A stretch of 64,000 nucleotides of DNA from Lujinxingia sediminis (GCF_004005565.1 NZ_SADD01000003.1:186001-250000), one strand, 5' to 3'; positions 36,831 through 50,323 are shown, counted from the stretch's first letter. Program-made: numbers and translations. The notes: generated by a model from the letters alone, not told the origin.

Positions 36831-37180
36831 ATGTGTCAGCCGGCCTGGCACCCGGACTGACGCTTAATTCGACGTGTACGGTGCCCTGGCACCCGGGCGG
36901 GCGCTCAAAACCAACGTGTACGGTGCCCTGGCACCCGGACTGACGCTTAATTCGACGTGTACGGTGCCCTGGCACCCGGGCGGGCGCTCAAAACCAACGT
37001 GTACGGTGCCCTGGCACCCGGGTTGGCGCTCAAAACCAACGTGTACGGTGCCCTGGCACCCGGGTTGGCGCTCAATTCAACGTGTAAGATGCCCTGGCAC
37101 CCGGGCGGGCGCTCAACTCGATGTGTACGGTGCCCTGGCACCCGGGCGGGCGCTCAATTCGACGTGTCAGCTGCCCTCGA
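36789..37180. repeat. 42-bp GGTGCC/GGCACC minisatellite, about nine units
   Basis: Units (c/a)a(c/t)GTGTACGGTGCCCTGGCACCCGG followed by gcgggcgctcaa recur every 41-43 bp. Each has an internal inverted repeat GGTGCC-ct-GGCACC. The 3' end of each unit alternates between aaaacc and aattcg, giving higher-order pairs. No gene lies between 36292 and 37225. Confidence 0.9.
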
Positions 37181-37225
37181 TGGTGTTCGACCCCGGGACG
37201 TACCATTCGGCGTCGTTTTAGCCCC

Positions 37226-38767
37226 TCACTCCTCATCCTCCCTCCGATCCTCAACCTCCACGCGCCCCTCGCCGATACGCCAGGTCGTCTGTGTGACGCG
37301 CCGACGAAAGCGCACGTCGTGACTCACCAGCAGAAGCGCCCCGGGGTAGGCGACCAGCGCCTCCTCCAGGCCTTCGATCGAGGGCAGGTCGAGATGGTTC
37401 GTCGGCTCATCGAGCATCAGCGCATAGACGCGCTGATGAAACGCCTGCGCCAGCATGATCTTGCGTGCCTCCCCGGGGCTGGGAGGCGCACCACCGAGCA
37501 GCTTCGAGGGATCGGTTCCCAGGGCCGCGACGATGTTCATGAGCTCGCCGAGCTCATCGGGATGCAGTGTTTTGAGCGCATCCATGCTGGCCGATATCCG
37601 AGCCTCGGTCAGCTCTTGAGGCAGGTAGAGCACCCGATCTTCGGGCACATGCAGGTGGCGCATCATCAGGCGTAGAAGCGTCGATTTGCCCGCGCCGTTG
37701 GGGCCGGTCAACGCGATCTTCTCGCGTCGTCCCAGCGCCAGACGAAGATCGCCGGCCAGCACCCGCTCGCCAGCCTTGAGCTCCTCGCCGGTGAGGCTCG
37801 CCAGCGGATCTTTGGGCGAAGGCTCAAAGTCCACGAGCAACGCGCGGCCCAACGCTTTGTGAATGGGAAGCTCCCTTAACGTTTCATCGGCCTTTGCGAG
37901 CTCGCGACTCACCACGCCGGCCTCCCGACTGGCCTTCGCAGACGCGTCGAGCGCGCGCTCCTTGCGCGCCATGCTGCGCGCGTCGTTATCACGCACCGAG
38001 GTCATGCGGCTTCTGGAGCTGAGCGAACGCTCGGTGGCCTGGCGGCGCTCGGCCGCCTCGATCGTCGCTCGCTGGAGACGATCGCGCACCGCTTCGGCTT
38101 TCTGGCGGGCCCGCACCTCCCCGGCAATCCGCAACGCTCTCATGTCAAAAGCAGCGCTGTAGGCCGCCGGATAGACCGTCAGCGCCACCTCGCCAGGCCC
38201 CGGTTCCAGCCACACCGTGGCGCGGCAGAGCGCGTCGAGAAGCTCGCGATCATGGCTGACCACCACCCCGATCCCCCGGTGCAGGCGCAACGCCTCCACC
38301 AGCCAGGCGCGCCCCTCGGCATCAAGGTGGTTGGTGGGCTCATCGAGGAGCAGCAGATCGGGCCGGGCCATCAGCGCCGCACCGATCTGCCAGCGCTTGC
38401 GCTCCCCGGGTGAGAGCGTCTCCCAGCGGGTCCATCCCTCGTAGTCCAGATCAAGGCGGCTTTTCAGGCGCATCGCCTCTTTATCCCAGCGCTGCGCCGC
38501 CCCATCGACCAGCGCTCCGGACACCTCCACGCGCTGCTCACAGCACACCACCGGCCCCTCAAACTCACGCACGATCCGACCCTCGGTCGGCTCCAGCGCA
38601 CCGCCCAGAAGGCTCATGAATGTAGATTTCCCTGCGCCGTTCGGGCCCACAAGCCCGTGCCAGCCGGCCTCCAGATGCAGATCCAGGCCCCGAAAGAGCG
38701 TGTGGATCGCGCGGGAATACGAAAAAGTGACGCGCTCAAGGCGCACCGACACCTGCGTTGAAGTCAT
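37226..38767 (-). CDS. ABC-F family ATPase
   Basis: A 513-residue protein with two ABC ATPase domains in tandem and no membrane part. Domain 1: GLVGPNGAGKST, LSPGERKRWQIG, LLLLDEPTNHLD. A basic, helical inter-domain linker follows (RARQKAEAVRDRLQRATIEAAERRQ). Domain 2: ALTGPNGAGKSTLL, PSPGEARKIMLAQ, ALMLDEPTNHLD, LLLVSHD. ABC-F proteins act on ribosomes in translation or antibiotic protection, and this short-linker type could be of either kind. AAAGGAGG sets the start at 38767. Confidence 0.93.
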   Translation of the reverse strand: MTSTQVSVRLERVTFSYSRAIHTLFRGLDLHLEAGWHGLVGPNGAGKSTFMSLLGGALEPTEGRIVREFEGPVVCCEQRVEVSGALVDGAAQRWDKEAMRLKSRLDLDYEGWTRWETLSPGERKRWQIGAALMARPDLLLLDEPTNHLDAEGRAWLVEALRLHRGIGVVVSHDRELLDALCRATVWLEPGPGEVALTVYPAAYSAAFDMRALRIAGEVRARQKAEAVRDRLQRATIEAAERRQATERSLSSRSRMTSVRDNDARSMARKERALDASAKASREAGVVSRELAKADETLRELPIHKALGRALLVDFEPSPKDPLASLTGEELKAGERVLAGDLRLALGRREKIALTGPNGAGKSTLLRLMMRHLHVPEDRVLYLPQELTEARISASMDALKTLHPDELGELMNIVAALGTDPSKLLGGAPPSPGEARKIMLAQAFHQRVYALMLDEPTNHLDLPSIEGLEEALVAYPGALLLVSHDVRFRRRVTQTTWRIGEGRVEVEDRREDEE

Positions 38768-39193
38768 ACGACCTCCTTTCAAGAGAATGGGCGCAGATCC
38801 CAAACACGAAGGACCTGCAAATCATCGCGCTCTTAAAAAGGGGGGTTACTTCACCAGCTGACTCGGGGTTTGGGGGAGGGAAGTCGGTGGCCAGCGCGAC
38901 CTCACGATCGGCGGCGACACGACGGCTCAAAACTAGGCAGGCGTTTTTGGAAAATCAAGACTCCGAAGCGCGCGCCCTGCGCGATAAAATGATAAGATTC
39001 GCGCGAGTTTTATAAACCCATAGACATCATGCGCGTCTTCGCTCCTGATCCCTGCATCCTTTACGCGCCCATCACCTTTTTTATGTCCGCGACACACTCG
39101 CCCAAAAAAACCATGGGCATCAACAACTTACCCACGAAGGCACCTGACACTCTCTTTGAAAAACCTGATGAAAAAACCCCTGATTGAAACCTG
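38768..39193. other. Divergent intergenic region, no gene
   Basis: This lies between the ABC-F ATPase and the rtc operon. It is AT-richer around 38940-39110 (for example gagttttataaaccc), consistent with promoters and activator sites. An enhancer for RtcR would be expected here, but no perfect dyad was found; imperfect direct repeats cctgatgaaaaa / cctgattgaaac lie at 39161-39191. Confidence 0.4.
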
Positions 39194-39209
39194 TGGCACG
39201 GTGCTCGCT
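39194..39209 (+). promoter_or_regulatory. Sigma-54 promoter of the rtc operon
   Basis: TGGCACGGTGCTCGCT matches the sigma-54 consensus (TGGCAC-N5-TTGC) except for one base in the -12 box. The invariant GG (39195-39196) and GC (39207-39208) are the required 10 nt apart. It sits 115 bases before rtcB, whose operon encodes the sigma-54 activator RtcR. Confidence 0.82.
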
Positions 39210-39323
39210 ATGGGAACGTTCGAGCCGGGAGGCCGGGGCGTCGACGCTTAGAAAAGACGCCCGACCAGCCTCCTCACCATCTCTCGAACACAGCGGCGAG
39301 GTTTTGCCGCAAGGAAAACGCAG

Positions 39324-40703
39324 ATGAAACACCACCTTCGAAAGCTGAACATCCCCAAACACTTCCATCCCAACCTGCTCAAGACCATCGGGACGATGAT
39401 CGAGAGCGGGCAGACCACCCCGGATGAGGCCTACGACGAGCTTCGGGCGATCGTGGAGGCCCCTGAAGACTACCGCGGCGAGGCCTTCGCGGAGCTTGCC
39501 GACTACCTGCAAAAAGTCGCGAGCTGGGAGGAGCCCGAGACCCGCGCGCCCTGGGCGCAGTGGGGTCAGGATCTGGAGCCGCAGGCGGTCAAACAGATGG
39601 AGCAGGCCTCGCGCCTTCCCATCGCCTACCGCGGCGCGCTGATGGCCGACGCGCACCTGGGCTACGGCCTGCCGATTGGCGGGGTGCTGGCCACCGAGGG
39701 GGCGGTGATCCCGTACGCGGTCGGCGTGGACATCGCCTGCCGGGTGAAGTTGAGCGTGCTGGATGTCGATCTTCAGAGCTTTGAGGATCATCCCGAGCGT
39801 TTTGAGCGCGCGATTGAGCGGGAGACGGCCTTTGGCATCGGCGCGCATTTCAAGAAACCCCACGATCATCAGGTGATGGATGAAGACTGGGAGGTCTCCC
39901 CCATCACCTCGCGCGGCAAGTCCAAGGGCTGGAAGCAGCTCGGGAGCAGCGGCTCCGGCAACCACTTCATGGAGTTCGGGGTGCTGACGCTCACCGAGCC
40001 GGACCTGGGGCTTGAAGCCGGGCGTTACCTGGCGCTCTTAAGCCATAGCGGCAGCCGTGGGACGGGGGCGGCGGTAGCCAACCATTACTCGAAGCTGGCG
40101 ATGGAGCTGCACCCGGAGCTTCCCTCGGAGCTGCGCCACCTGGCCTGGCTCGACCTCAAGAGTGAGCCCGGCCAGGAGTACTGGGCGGCGATGGAGCTGA
40201 TGGGGCATTACGCCTCTGCGAACCACGCGGTGATTCATCGCCAGATCCTGCGTAACCTGGGCGCCGAGGCGCTCGCGCAGGTCGAGAACCACCATAACTA
40301 CGCCTGGAAGGAGGTTCATGACGGGCGAGAGCTGATCGTGCATCGCAAAGGGGCGACGCCGGCGGGTAAGGGGGTGCTCGGGGTGATCCCGGGCTCGATG
40401 GCGGACCCCGGCTTTGTGGTTCGCGGCAAAGGAAACGCGCTCTCGTTGGAGAGCGCCGCCCACGGGGCCGGGCGCGTGATGTCGCGCACCCGCGCCAAAA
40501 AGACGATGGACTGGGCCCCGGTCAAAGAGCGCCTGGCGCGCCAGAAGGTTCGACTTCTCTCGGCCGGGCTCGACGAGGTGCCCGACGTTTATAAAAACAT
40601 CGAAGAGGTCATGGACGCCCAGAATGACCTCGTGGAGATCGTGGCCCGCTTCGACCCTCGGATGGTCAAGATGGCGCCGGCCGGCGAACCGGCGGAGGAT
40701 TGA
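39324..40703 (+). CDS. rtcB: RNA-splicing ligase RtcB
   Basis: A 459-residue Mn2+/GTP-dependent ligase that joins 2',3'-cyclic phosphate or 3'-phosphate RNA ends to 5'-OH ends. Motifs: ADAHLGYGLPIGGVLATEG and GVDIACR (metal-binding Asp and Cys), GSSGSGNHFMEFG, LSHSGSRGTG, NHHNYAW, and HRKGATPAG with the His guanylylated during catalysis (about residue 340). It is full length. It is first in an rtcBAR operon; rtcA starts 2 bases after its stop. Expression is likely sigma-54 and RtcR dependent. Confidence 0.97.
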   Translation: MKHHLRKLNIPKHFHPNLLKTIGTMIESGQTTPDEAYDELRAIVEAPEDYRGEAFAELADYLQKVASWEEPETRAPWAQWGQDLEPQAVKQMEQASRLPIAYRGALMADAHLGYGLPIGGVLATEGAVIPYAVGVDIACRVKLSVLDVDLQSFEDHPERFERAIERETAFGIGAHFKKPHDHQVMDEDWEVSPITSRGKSKGWKQLGSSGSGNHFMEFGVLTLTEPDLGLEAGRYLALLSHSGSRGTGAAVANHYSKLAMELHPELPSELRHLAWLDLKSEPGQEYWAAMELMGHYASANHAVIHRQILRNLGAEALAQVENHHNYAWKEVHDGRELIVHRKGATPAGKGVLGVIPGSMADPGFVVRGKGNALSLESAAHGAGRVMSRTRAKKTMDWAPVKERLARQKVRLLSAGLDEVPDVYKNIEEVMDAQNDLVEIVARFDPRMVKMAPAGEPAED

Positions 40704-40705
40704 GT

Positions 40706-41811
40706 ATGACGACGATTCACACCCCTGACCCCATCCTCATCGATGGCAGCGCTGGCGAGGGGGGCGGCCAGATGCTGCGCAGCGCGCTGACGATGGCGAT
40801 GCTCACCGGCCGTCCCTTCGCGATGGAGAAGATCCGCGCCGGCCGACGTCGAAGCGGCCTCTTGCGCCAGCACCTGACCTGCGTGCGGGCCGCCACAGCG
40901 ATCTGCAACGCCGAGGTGGAGGGCGCGACCCTGGGCAGCCAATCCCTGCGTTTTACGCCGGGCGACCTCCAGGGTGGCGACTTCCGCTTTGAGGTGGGCT
41001 CGGCCGGCAGCGCCATGCTGGTCTTGCAAACGGTGCTCCTTCCCCTGGCCCTCGGGGGGCAGCCCGCCACGCTGAGCATCAGCGGGGGCACGCATAACCC
41101 GGCCGCGCCTCCCTTCGAGTTTATCGCCCGAACCTACCTGAAGGTGCTGCGCGAGGCCGGCCTCTCCATCGAGGCCGAGCTGCGCCGCCCGGGCTTTATG
41201 CCGGCCGGCGGCGGCGAGGTTTTTGTTCGGTTTTCGTCGACCCATGACCGACCCGGGGTCGTGCAAGACCCGCATACATACGAGGCGATCGCCCCCTCAC
41301 CTGCCCTCAACCTGAGGGCGCGCGGCGCTCTTCTCGACGCCTCCCTTGAGGCGCTGATCGCCCATATCCCCACCTCCATCGCCGAGCGGGAGATCGCGAC
41401 CTTTTTGAGCGCCGCGCCTCCCCTGCCCGACCCCACCCTCGGGTGGAGCAGCAAAGTGCTCCGACACGACGCAAGCCCCGGGCCGGGTAACGCACTTATC
41501 GCCACGTTGAACTTCGAGCACGTCAGCGAGGTGTTTTTTATACCGGGTCAAAAAGGCGTGAGCGCCGAGGCGGTCGCCGAGCGCCTGGCCGACGAGCTTC
41601 GCACCTACCTCGGGCACGACGCCCCGGTGGGCGAACACCTCACCGACCAGCTCCTCGTCGTGCTGGCGGCGCTGGGTCGCGGGCGCTTTCGCTGCGGGCC
41701 GCTGAGCTCGCACGCCCGCACCCAACTTGAGCTGCTGCCGCGTTTCACGGGCCGCGAGTTCGAGGTGAGCGCGCGCGGCGATGGCACCTTCGACCTTGGC
41801 CTGGAGTCGGA

Positions 41812-41815
<4 letters not shown>
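40706..41815 (+). CDS. rtcA: RNA 3'-terminal phosphate cyclase
   Basis: A 369-residue ATP-dependent enzyme that converts RNA 3'-phosphate ends to 2',3'-cyclic phosphates, which RtcB can use. Motifs: IDGSAGEGGGQMLRSAL, IRAGRRRSGLLRQHLTC, PAGGGEV, and GEHLTDQLLVVLAALGRG, with the adenylylated His at about 311. Compared with E. coli RtcA from memory, about 13 extra residues follow GGGEVFVRF; they are encoded by a REP-like palindrome near 41248-41262. GGAGG precedes the ATG, which lies just after the rtcB stop. The gene overlaps rtcR by ATGA. Confidence 0.95.
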
Positions 41816-43581
<1,766 letters not shown>

Positions 43582-43807
43582 TGCACAACCCCCGGTAGGT
43601 GCATCGCGGCGAGCTCGCTGACGCTCCCACGCCCCCCCGGATCGTGTCCTGAGCTATGGTTGTTGAAGATTCGCGTGCACATCCCCAAAATCTCCCGCAT
43701 CAACGCGCATATGAATGCCCGATCACCCGCATAAAAACTGGACCTTGTCCGTCCCCGGGTCGGTCATCAAGCCCGGGTCAGTCATCGAGCCCGAGCCCGC
43801 AGCCGCA
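43582..43807. repeat. Degenerate REP-like copies after rtcR
   Basis: Copies occur near 43588 (aacccccggtagg), 43751 (ccccgggtcggtc) and 43772 (cccgggtcagtc). No gene is seen between rtcR and the terminator that follows. Confidence 0.55.
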
Positions 43808-43844
43808 TAAAAAAGCCCCGCACCTCTTTTACAAGGTGCGGGGC
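43808..43844 (-). terminator. Rho-independent terminator of the TSP3 surface protein gene
   Basis: On the minus strand, GCCCCGCACCT and AGGTGCGGGGC form an 11-bp stem (43815-43844) followed by T6-7. It lies 36 bases after the stop of the minus-strand gene. Confidence 0.92.
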
Positions 43845-43880
43845 GTCTGCGCTCATGAGCGCAGGTCGTATCAGGCCGGC

Positions 43881-46034
<2,154 letters not shown>

Positions 46035-46385
46035 CTCAAACCTCATGCAGATGACGAAGCCGATGCTCCGTCTTTCACCCATTCGTGTCACATCGTTTCC
46101 ATATTCGTCTCGAACCGGCCCCCCTTGTAAAGAGTTATTAAGCACATCTCAATAACGTATTGGGCATTCTCCGAGCGCCCCGGGACGAAGCCAGTGTTCA
46201 CTATGTAAGCTGCCCCCCTCCGCGTGCGTCTTTTTGTTACTACGCCGGCAGGTGCTGACGTCGACACATGCTCTCAACGCAGCAGACACGGCAGCACCGC
46301 GAGCTCAGGGCGCCATCGACGATCGAAGATCGCCCTGATTCCCCCCCGACATATGTCGACGATTCAGACGCGCACAGGAGCCTTG
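46035..46385. other. Intergenic region, no gene recognised
   Basis: Divergent gap of about 350 bp. A stretch at 46274-46310 (catgctctcaacgcagcagacacggc) resembles the core of the dispersed elements at 48.6 and 51.4 kb. Promoters are expected but not clear. Confidence 0.4.
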
Positions 46386-46757
46386 ATGAAACTCCACACC
46401 ACCATGCCTTCTCCCCTTCGCCCCTTCTTCAACCACGAGCTCGCCAGCGCCACCCTCGCTCTGGCCGAAGAGCGCTTCGCCGAGAGTTGGCGCCACCTGG
46501 AACGCGCGCATATCCTGGGGCAGGCCTTCCCCCTGGAGCACTCAAAAGCTCACTGGCGCATGCTGCGCTTCGGGCTCCACATCAAGTCCTGGCGCGAAGT
46601 TCTGGGCCAGATCCCTCGCCTCCTCATCGGCGGCGTTAAATCCTTCGTGGGCACCATCCCCACCGGCAACACCGGCGGTGCCAACGTCTCCGCGCTGCGC
46701 CCGATGCCCATCCCCGACGATCTTAAAACACTGCTCAACGAGCATGCCGGCAACTGA
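46386..46757 (+). CDS. DUF3703 family protein
   Basis: A 123-residue protein matching DUF3703: helices with ELASATLALAEERFAESWRHLERAHILGQ and HWRMLRFGLHIKSWREVLGQIPRL, then the conserved tail VPTGNTGGANVSALRPM-type sequence (here IPTGNTGGANVSALRPMPIP). The function of the family is unknown; relatives often sit near metal-resistance genes, but no such genes are here. AGGAG 5 nt before the ATG sets the start. Confidence 0.85.
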   Translation: MKLHTTMPSPLRPFFNHELASATLALAEERFAESWRHLERAHILGQAFPLEHSKAHWRMLRFGLHIKSWREVLGQIPRLLIGGVKSFVGTIPTGNTGGANVSALRPMPIPDDLKTLLNEHAGN

Positions 46758-46901
46758 GGGTTTTGCCCGACCCCGGATCGCATATCGTCACGACCCGGGG
46801 TCGGATCGTCGCCAATCCTCATGCCGAAGACGGTGCCGACGGTGCCGAAGGGTTCGATTCCAGGTCGGTCACCCTCTCGCCACCCGCCCCTTTGACCTGC
46901 G
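46758..46901. repeat. Paired REP-like copies between DUF3703 and hmgA
   Basis: CGACCCCGGATCG (about 46769) and CGACCCGGGGTCGG (about 46792) lie between two convergent genes, probably a composite two-unit element. The downstream string ggttcgattcc is not part of a tRNA. Confidence 0.6.
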
Positions 46902-48215
46902 TTAGCTCCAGTCGCCCTCGATCGTGCCGTCGAAGCGCTTTTTAAGCCCCTTCCAGCAGTCGATATAATCCTTCTGCATCGTCTTGAGACCGGCCGCGTA
47001 GTCGGTCAGATGCTGGGGCAGACGCGTCTCCAGCATAAAGGCCATCGTCCCCTCGAGCTTCTGAGCTTTGAGCTCGGCGCGGGAGGCTTTCTCAAAGGCG
47101 TCGGTATCCGGCCCATGCGGCAGCATCATGTTGTGCAGGCTCATGCCCCCGGGCAAAAAGCCCTCTTCCTTGGCGTCGTACTGCCCGTAAATCAGCCCCA
47201 TAAACTCCGACATGATGTTGCGGTGGTACCAGGGCGGCCGGAAGGTGTCTTCGCCGACCAGCCAGCGATCCGAGAAGATCACAAAATCGATATTCGCCGT
47301 GCCTGCCTCCCCCGAGGGGCTCGTGAGCACGGTGAAGATCGAGGGATCGGGGTGGTCAAAGAGGATCGCGCCGATCGGCGAATAGTCGCGAAGATCGTAT
47401 TTGTAGGGGGCGTAGTTGCCATGCCAGGCCACCACATCAAGCGGGCTATGGCCGATCGCCGTCACATAATGACGCCCGCACCATTTGATATGGATCGTTG
47501 AGGGGCGCTCCACATCCTCAAAATAAGCGACCGGGTATTTAAAATCGCGGGCGTTGGCCATGCAGTTCGCGCCAATCGGGCCACGCTCCGGAAGCGTGAA
47601 TTTGCCACCGTAATTCTCGCAGAGGTAGCCGCGCACCGGCCCGTCGACGAGCTCAAAGCGAAAGGCCATGCCGCGCGGAATCACCGCCAGTTCACCGGGC
47701 TCGACCTCCAGCACGCCCAGCTCGCTCACCAGGCGAATGGAGCCCTCCTGGGGCAAGAACATCAGCTCGCCATCGGCGTTGATCACATAGTCATCCTCCG
47801 AGCTCCGGTTGACCAGGTAGAGGTGTGCCGACATGCCCGTCTGACCCACCACGTCGCCGGCGGTCGAGATGGTGCGCACGCCGTCAACAAAGCCGGTGGG
47901 CTCCTCGGGAATCGCCACCGGATCCCAGCGCCGCTGCCCGATCGGCAGTCCCCCTCCCGCAGTCGTCGGCGCGCTCAGCCAGTGCGCAACCTCCACCGGC
48001 TCATACTCGCCCATATGCCGCACCGAGGGGCGAATGCGATAGAGCCAGCTGCGCTCGTTGGCGCTGCGCGGCGCGGTAAATGGCGAGCCGGAGAGCTGCT
48101 CGGCATACAACCCGTAGGGCGCGCGCTGCGGCGAGTTGCGCCCTCGGGGCAACGCCCCCTCGAGCGCTTCGGTTTCAAAGTCGTTGCCAAACCCGGTCAT
48201 GTACTCAAGCGTCAT
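46902..48215 (-). CDS. hmgA: Homogentisate 1,2-dioxygenase
   Basis: A 437-residue Fe(II) ring-cleavage enzyme of tyrosine and phenylalanine breakdown, making maleylacetoacetate. It opens with [19 protein letters not shown] and contains the conserved RNSPQ, AERGPIG-like ([17 protein letters not shown]), [15 protein letters not shown] and [18 protein letters not shown] stretches; the last holds the iron-binding His and Glu. GGAGAG sets the start at 48215. No maiA, fahA or hpd gene is in the window, so this copy stands apart from the rest of the pathway. Confidence 0.96.
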   Translation of the reverse strand: MTLEYMTGFGNDFETEALEGALPRGRNSPQRAPYGLYAEQLSGSPFTAPRSANERSWLYRIRPSVRHMGEYEPVEVAHWLSAPTTAGGGLPIGQRRWDPVAIPEEPTGFVDGVRTISTAGDVVGQTGMSAHLYLVNRSSEDDYVINADGELMFLPQEGSIRLVSELGVLEVEPGELAVIPRGMAFRFELVDGPVRGYLCENYGGKFTLPERGPIGANCMANARDFKYPVAYFEDVERPSTIHIKWCGRHYVTAIGHSPLDVVAWHGNYAPYKYDLRDYSPIGAILFDHPDPSIFTVLTSPSGEAGTANIDFVIFSDRWLVGEDTFRPPWYHRNIMSEFMGLIYGQYDAKEEGFLPGGMSLHNMMLPHGPDTDAFEKASRAELKAQKLEGTMAFMLETRLPQHLTDYAAGLKTMQKDYIDCWKGLKKRFDGTIEGDWS

Positions 48216-48529
48216 AGCGTCTCTCCGGCCAGTGTCTGCAAACCACGTCTGAATCAATGGGCACGATGCGTTTCACCCATTTGGGATAACGCGCCGGCCG
48301 CACAGTGGCAACGCTGCGAACGTCGCACCGACAATTTGCCGCAGCGTCTCCGGCGAAGATGTCCAACCCACGGTCATGCATCACTCGCATAAACACGCGA
48401 CCTTACGCGCCCCCCGCTCATCCCTCCCCCATCATCGCAGCTGGCAAACGCACGACCCCCGGTCGCGCTTTTGCCTCATCGTCACACTTCCGTCCCCACC
48501 TCCTCGCCCCGCTCTCATCCCTCCTTATA
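48216..48529. other. Intergenic, with two REP-like copies
   Basis: Degenerate copies lie near 48362 (ccaacccacggtc) and 48451 (cgacccccggtcg). No coding frame is supported. Confidence 0.5.
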
Positions 48530-48687
48530 ACGCCGTGAGGCCATGGTGACGCCTTTGGATGCGAGATTGAGAGCGTCTTGAGCAAGGCGCAAACCGCAGG
48601 CGATGCTTCAGCATCTTCGAGGATTTGTAACGCAGCTCAGGGGGCTCTCCATGCAGCAGACATGGCGTCAACGTTGGCTCACGGCGT
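48530..48687. repeat. 158-nt stem-closed structured element
   Basis: ACGCCGTGAGgCCA (48530-48543) pairs with TGGCTCACGGCGT (48675-48687) with one bulged G. Inside is a perfect hairpin GATGCT-tc-AGCATC (48602-48615) and a weaker GCGTCTT/AAGGCGC stem. The 3' part recurs in altered form at 51342-51435. Confidence 0.65.
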
Positions 48688-48783
48688 AGTAACGCCCATC
48701 GCCGCCCGCGTGTTGGTAGGTGCCCCCACGTGCGCATCTTTCAAACGACACTCACCCCGCTTCGCCCCCCGACGGACTCTGCC

Positions 48784-49314
48784 ATGAGCGAAAAACGCTA
48801 CCTCGAAACCTACCTCCAGGATCACTACGCCGCGGCCACCGCCGGTGTAAGCCTGGCCAGGCGTATCGCCTCCCAGAACACCGCCAACCCCGTCGGCCAT
48901 ACGGTCGGCGAGTTGGCCGATGAGCTCGAGGACGAAGCCACGGTGCTGCGCAACATTTTGCGCACCCTCGACGTCTCTCCCTCCCTCGTCAAAGGCGCCA
49001 GCGCCCGCGTCGCCGAAAAGCTCGGCCGGCTCAAACTCAACAATGAAGTGGTGCGCTACTCCCCCTTAAGTCGCGTCCTGGAGCTTGAGGGGCTTCAGGG
49101 CGGTATTCGCGCCAAACAATGCCTCTGGCGCACCCTCCTCCTGGCCTGCGACCACCACCCCGAACTGCAAACATTTCCCCTCACCGAGCTCCGCGACCGG
49201 GCCGATCACCAGCTGGAGCGCCTCCAGGCTCTTCACCACGACGCGGTCATCGTCATGATTCGCCACGACCGCACCCACCCCCACGACGAGAATCGCCCCT
49301 CCTCTTCTCCCTGA
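48784..49314 (+). CDS. Hypothetical helical protein
   Basis: A 176-residue soluble, mostly alpha-helical protein that I do not recognise. Segments such as LADELEDEATVLRNILRTL, ASARVAEKLGRLKLN and GGIRAKQCLWRTLLLACDHHPEL suggest a four-helix bundle, possibly ferritin-like in shape, but no metal-binding E-x-x-H set is clear. The C-terminal ~20 residues are His/Asp/Ser rich (DRTHPHDENRPSSSP). No strong Shine-Dalgarno site precedes the ATG. Confidence 0.7.
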   Translation: MSEKRYLETYLQDHYAAATAGVSLARRIASQNTANPVGHTVGELADELEDEATVLRNILRTLDVSPSLVKGASARVAEKLGRLKLNNEVVRYSPLSRVLELEGLQGGIRAKQCLWRTLLLACDHHPELQTFPLTELRDRADHQLERLQALHHDAVIVMIRHDRTHPHDENRPSSSP

Positions 49315-49419
49315 CCTCACCCGAGGTCGTCGAAAGATGGCCCGTCCGGGAGTTGCACATCAGCCAGATTCTACGCAGATAAATTGCGCTCGATGGCCCC
49401 CCCTCTCCCTCCCTGGCGA

Positions 49420-50217
49420 TCAGTAGACCGGCACCTCGCTCTTATCGTACTCCGGGGCGGGCTCCGGCTCCGGCTCAGATTGCGGCTTCACCGGCGAATT
49501 CGCCTGTACCGGCGGTGCCTCACTGGGCTCCAACCCCTTCGCCTCCGACGCTCCGCCAAAGCGGTAGTTCAGACCCACGCTCCACTGAAGGACCGGGATC
49601 ACCACATCTCCCCCGAAAAACAATGAGGCTCCTCCCTCATGTAACGTCAGCGGCAGCACGATCAGCTCCATCTGCGCGCCCAATCCCGAGATGATGGTCC
49701 CCTCCATCCCCACAAACCCGCCGACAAAGGTGCCTTCATACCCAAAGCGCGTCTCTCTGCTGTTCTCCAGATACTGCCAGCCGCTGAGCACGTTGGCCTG
49801 CACCCCGACGTAAAGTGGCATCTTCCCCCGAACCGCCGTGGAGATCCGCGGCGTCACCACAAGCCCCGCAGCGTAGTCCTCGAAGTCGACGGCGTGGCTG
49901 TCGACCACAATGATTCCCTCGGTCTGCAGACTCAGCGTCAACCAGCGCGTCGGATAATAACGCGCCGACGCGCCCACATGCGTCGTCGCGAACGCAAACC
50001 CGCCCTGAACCCCCAGGTCCGCCCGCGCTCCCACCCCGACTTTGCCGTAGCCCGAGATTCGCGGAACCGTCTCATTCCCCGGCAGGTCGATGCCGCCGCC
50101 GACCACCACCTCATGATGGTCAAGCTGACGCGCGGTCTCCCGGCTCGTCAGCGAGCACCCCGCCCCAACGCCCAGGGCCAGAACCAACACACAAAGTCTC
50201 GAACGCCACCTCGCCAT
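49420..50217 (-). CDS. Outer-membrane lipoprotein, paralogue 3 of 3
   Basis: A 265-residue lipoprotein: signal core LCVLVLALGVGAGC, then TARQLDHHEVVVGGGIDLPG, and a body of alternating strands (GYGKVGVGARADLGVQGGF, TRWLTLSLQTEG, WSVGLNYRFGG) typical of a small beta-barrel. A Pro/Glu linker (SEPEPEPAPEYDKSEVPVY) ends in a motif shared with the two upstream paralogues. GGGAG upstream favours the third of three consecutive ATGs (50217). Same strand as its paralogues. Function unknown. Confidence 0.8.
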   Translation of the reverse strand: MARWRSRLCVLVLALGVGAGCSLTSRETARQLDHHEVVVGGGIDLPGNETVPRISGYGKVGVGARADLGVQGGFAFATTHVGASARYYPTRWLTLSLQTEGIIVVDSHAVDFEDYAAGLVVTPRISTAVRGKMPLYVGVQANVLSGWQYLENSRETRFGYEGTFVGGFVGMEGTIISGLGAQMELIVLPLTLHEGGASLFFGGDVVIPVLQWSVGLNYRFGGASEAKGLEPSEAPPVQANSPVKPQSEPEPEPAPEYDKSEVPVY

Positions 50218-50323
50218 CATCATCTCCCGCCCTCTCAGGTATCAGCTCCATCGATCACCATGGTGTTCTGCGCCCCCGACGCCAGACGTCATCTGTCGGG
50301 ATCCGCTCCGGCCCCACCCGCGT

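Noticed and set aside
38570-38600. REP-like palindrome inside the ABC-F gene (CCGACCCTCGGTCGG)
   Set aside because: It encodes the normal EPTEGRI stretch that follows Walker A in ABC proteins, so the match is likely chance.
40648-40670. REP-like core at the end of rtcB (GACCCTCGGATGGTC)
   Set aside because: It encodes DPRMVK, close to the usual RtcB C-terminal sequence, with no added residues.
46840-46870. tRNA T-loop-like ggttcgattcc
   Set aside because: No acceptor stem, D arm or anticodon arm can be folded around it; the region is a repeat-containing gap.
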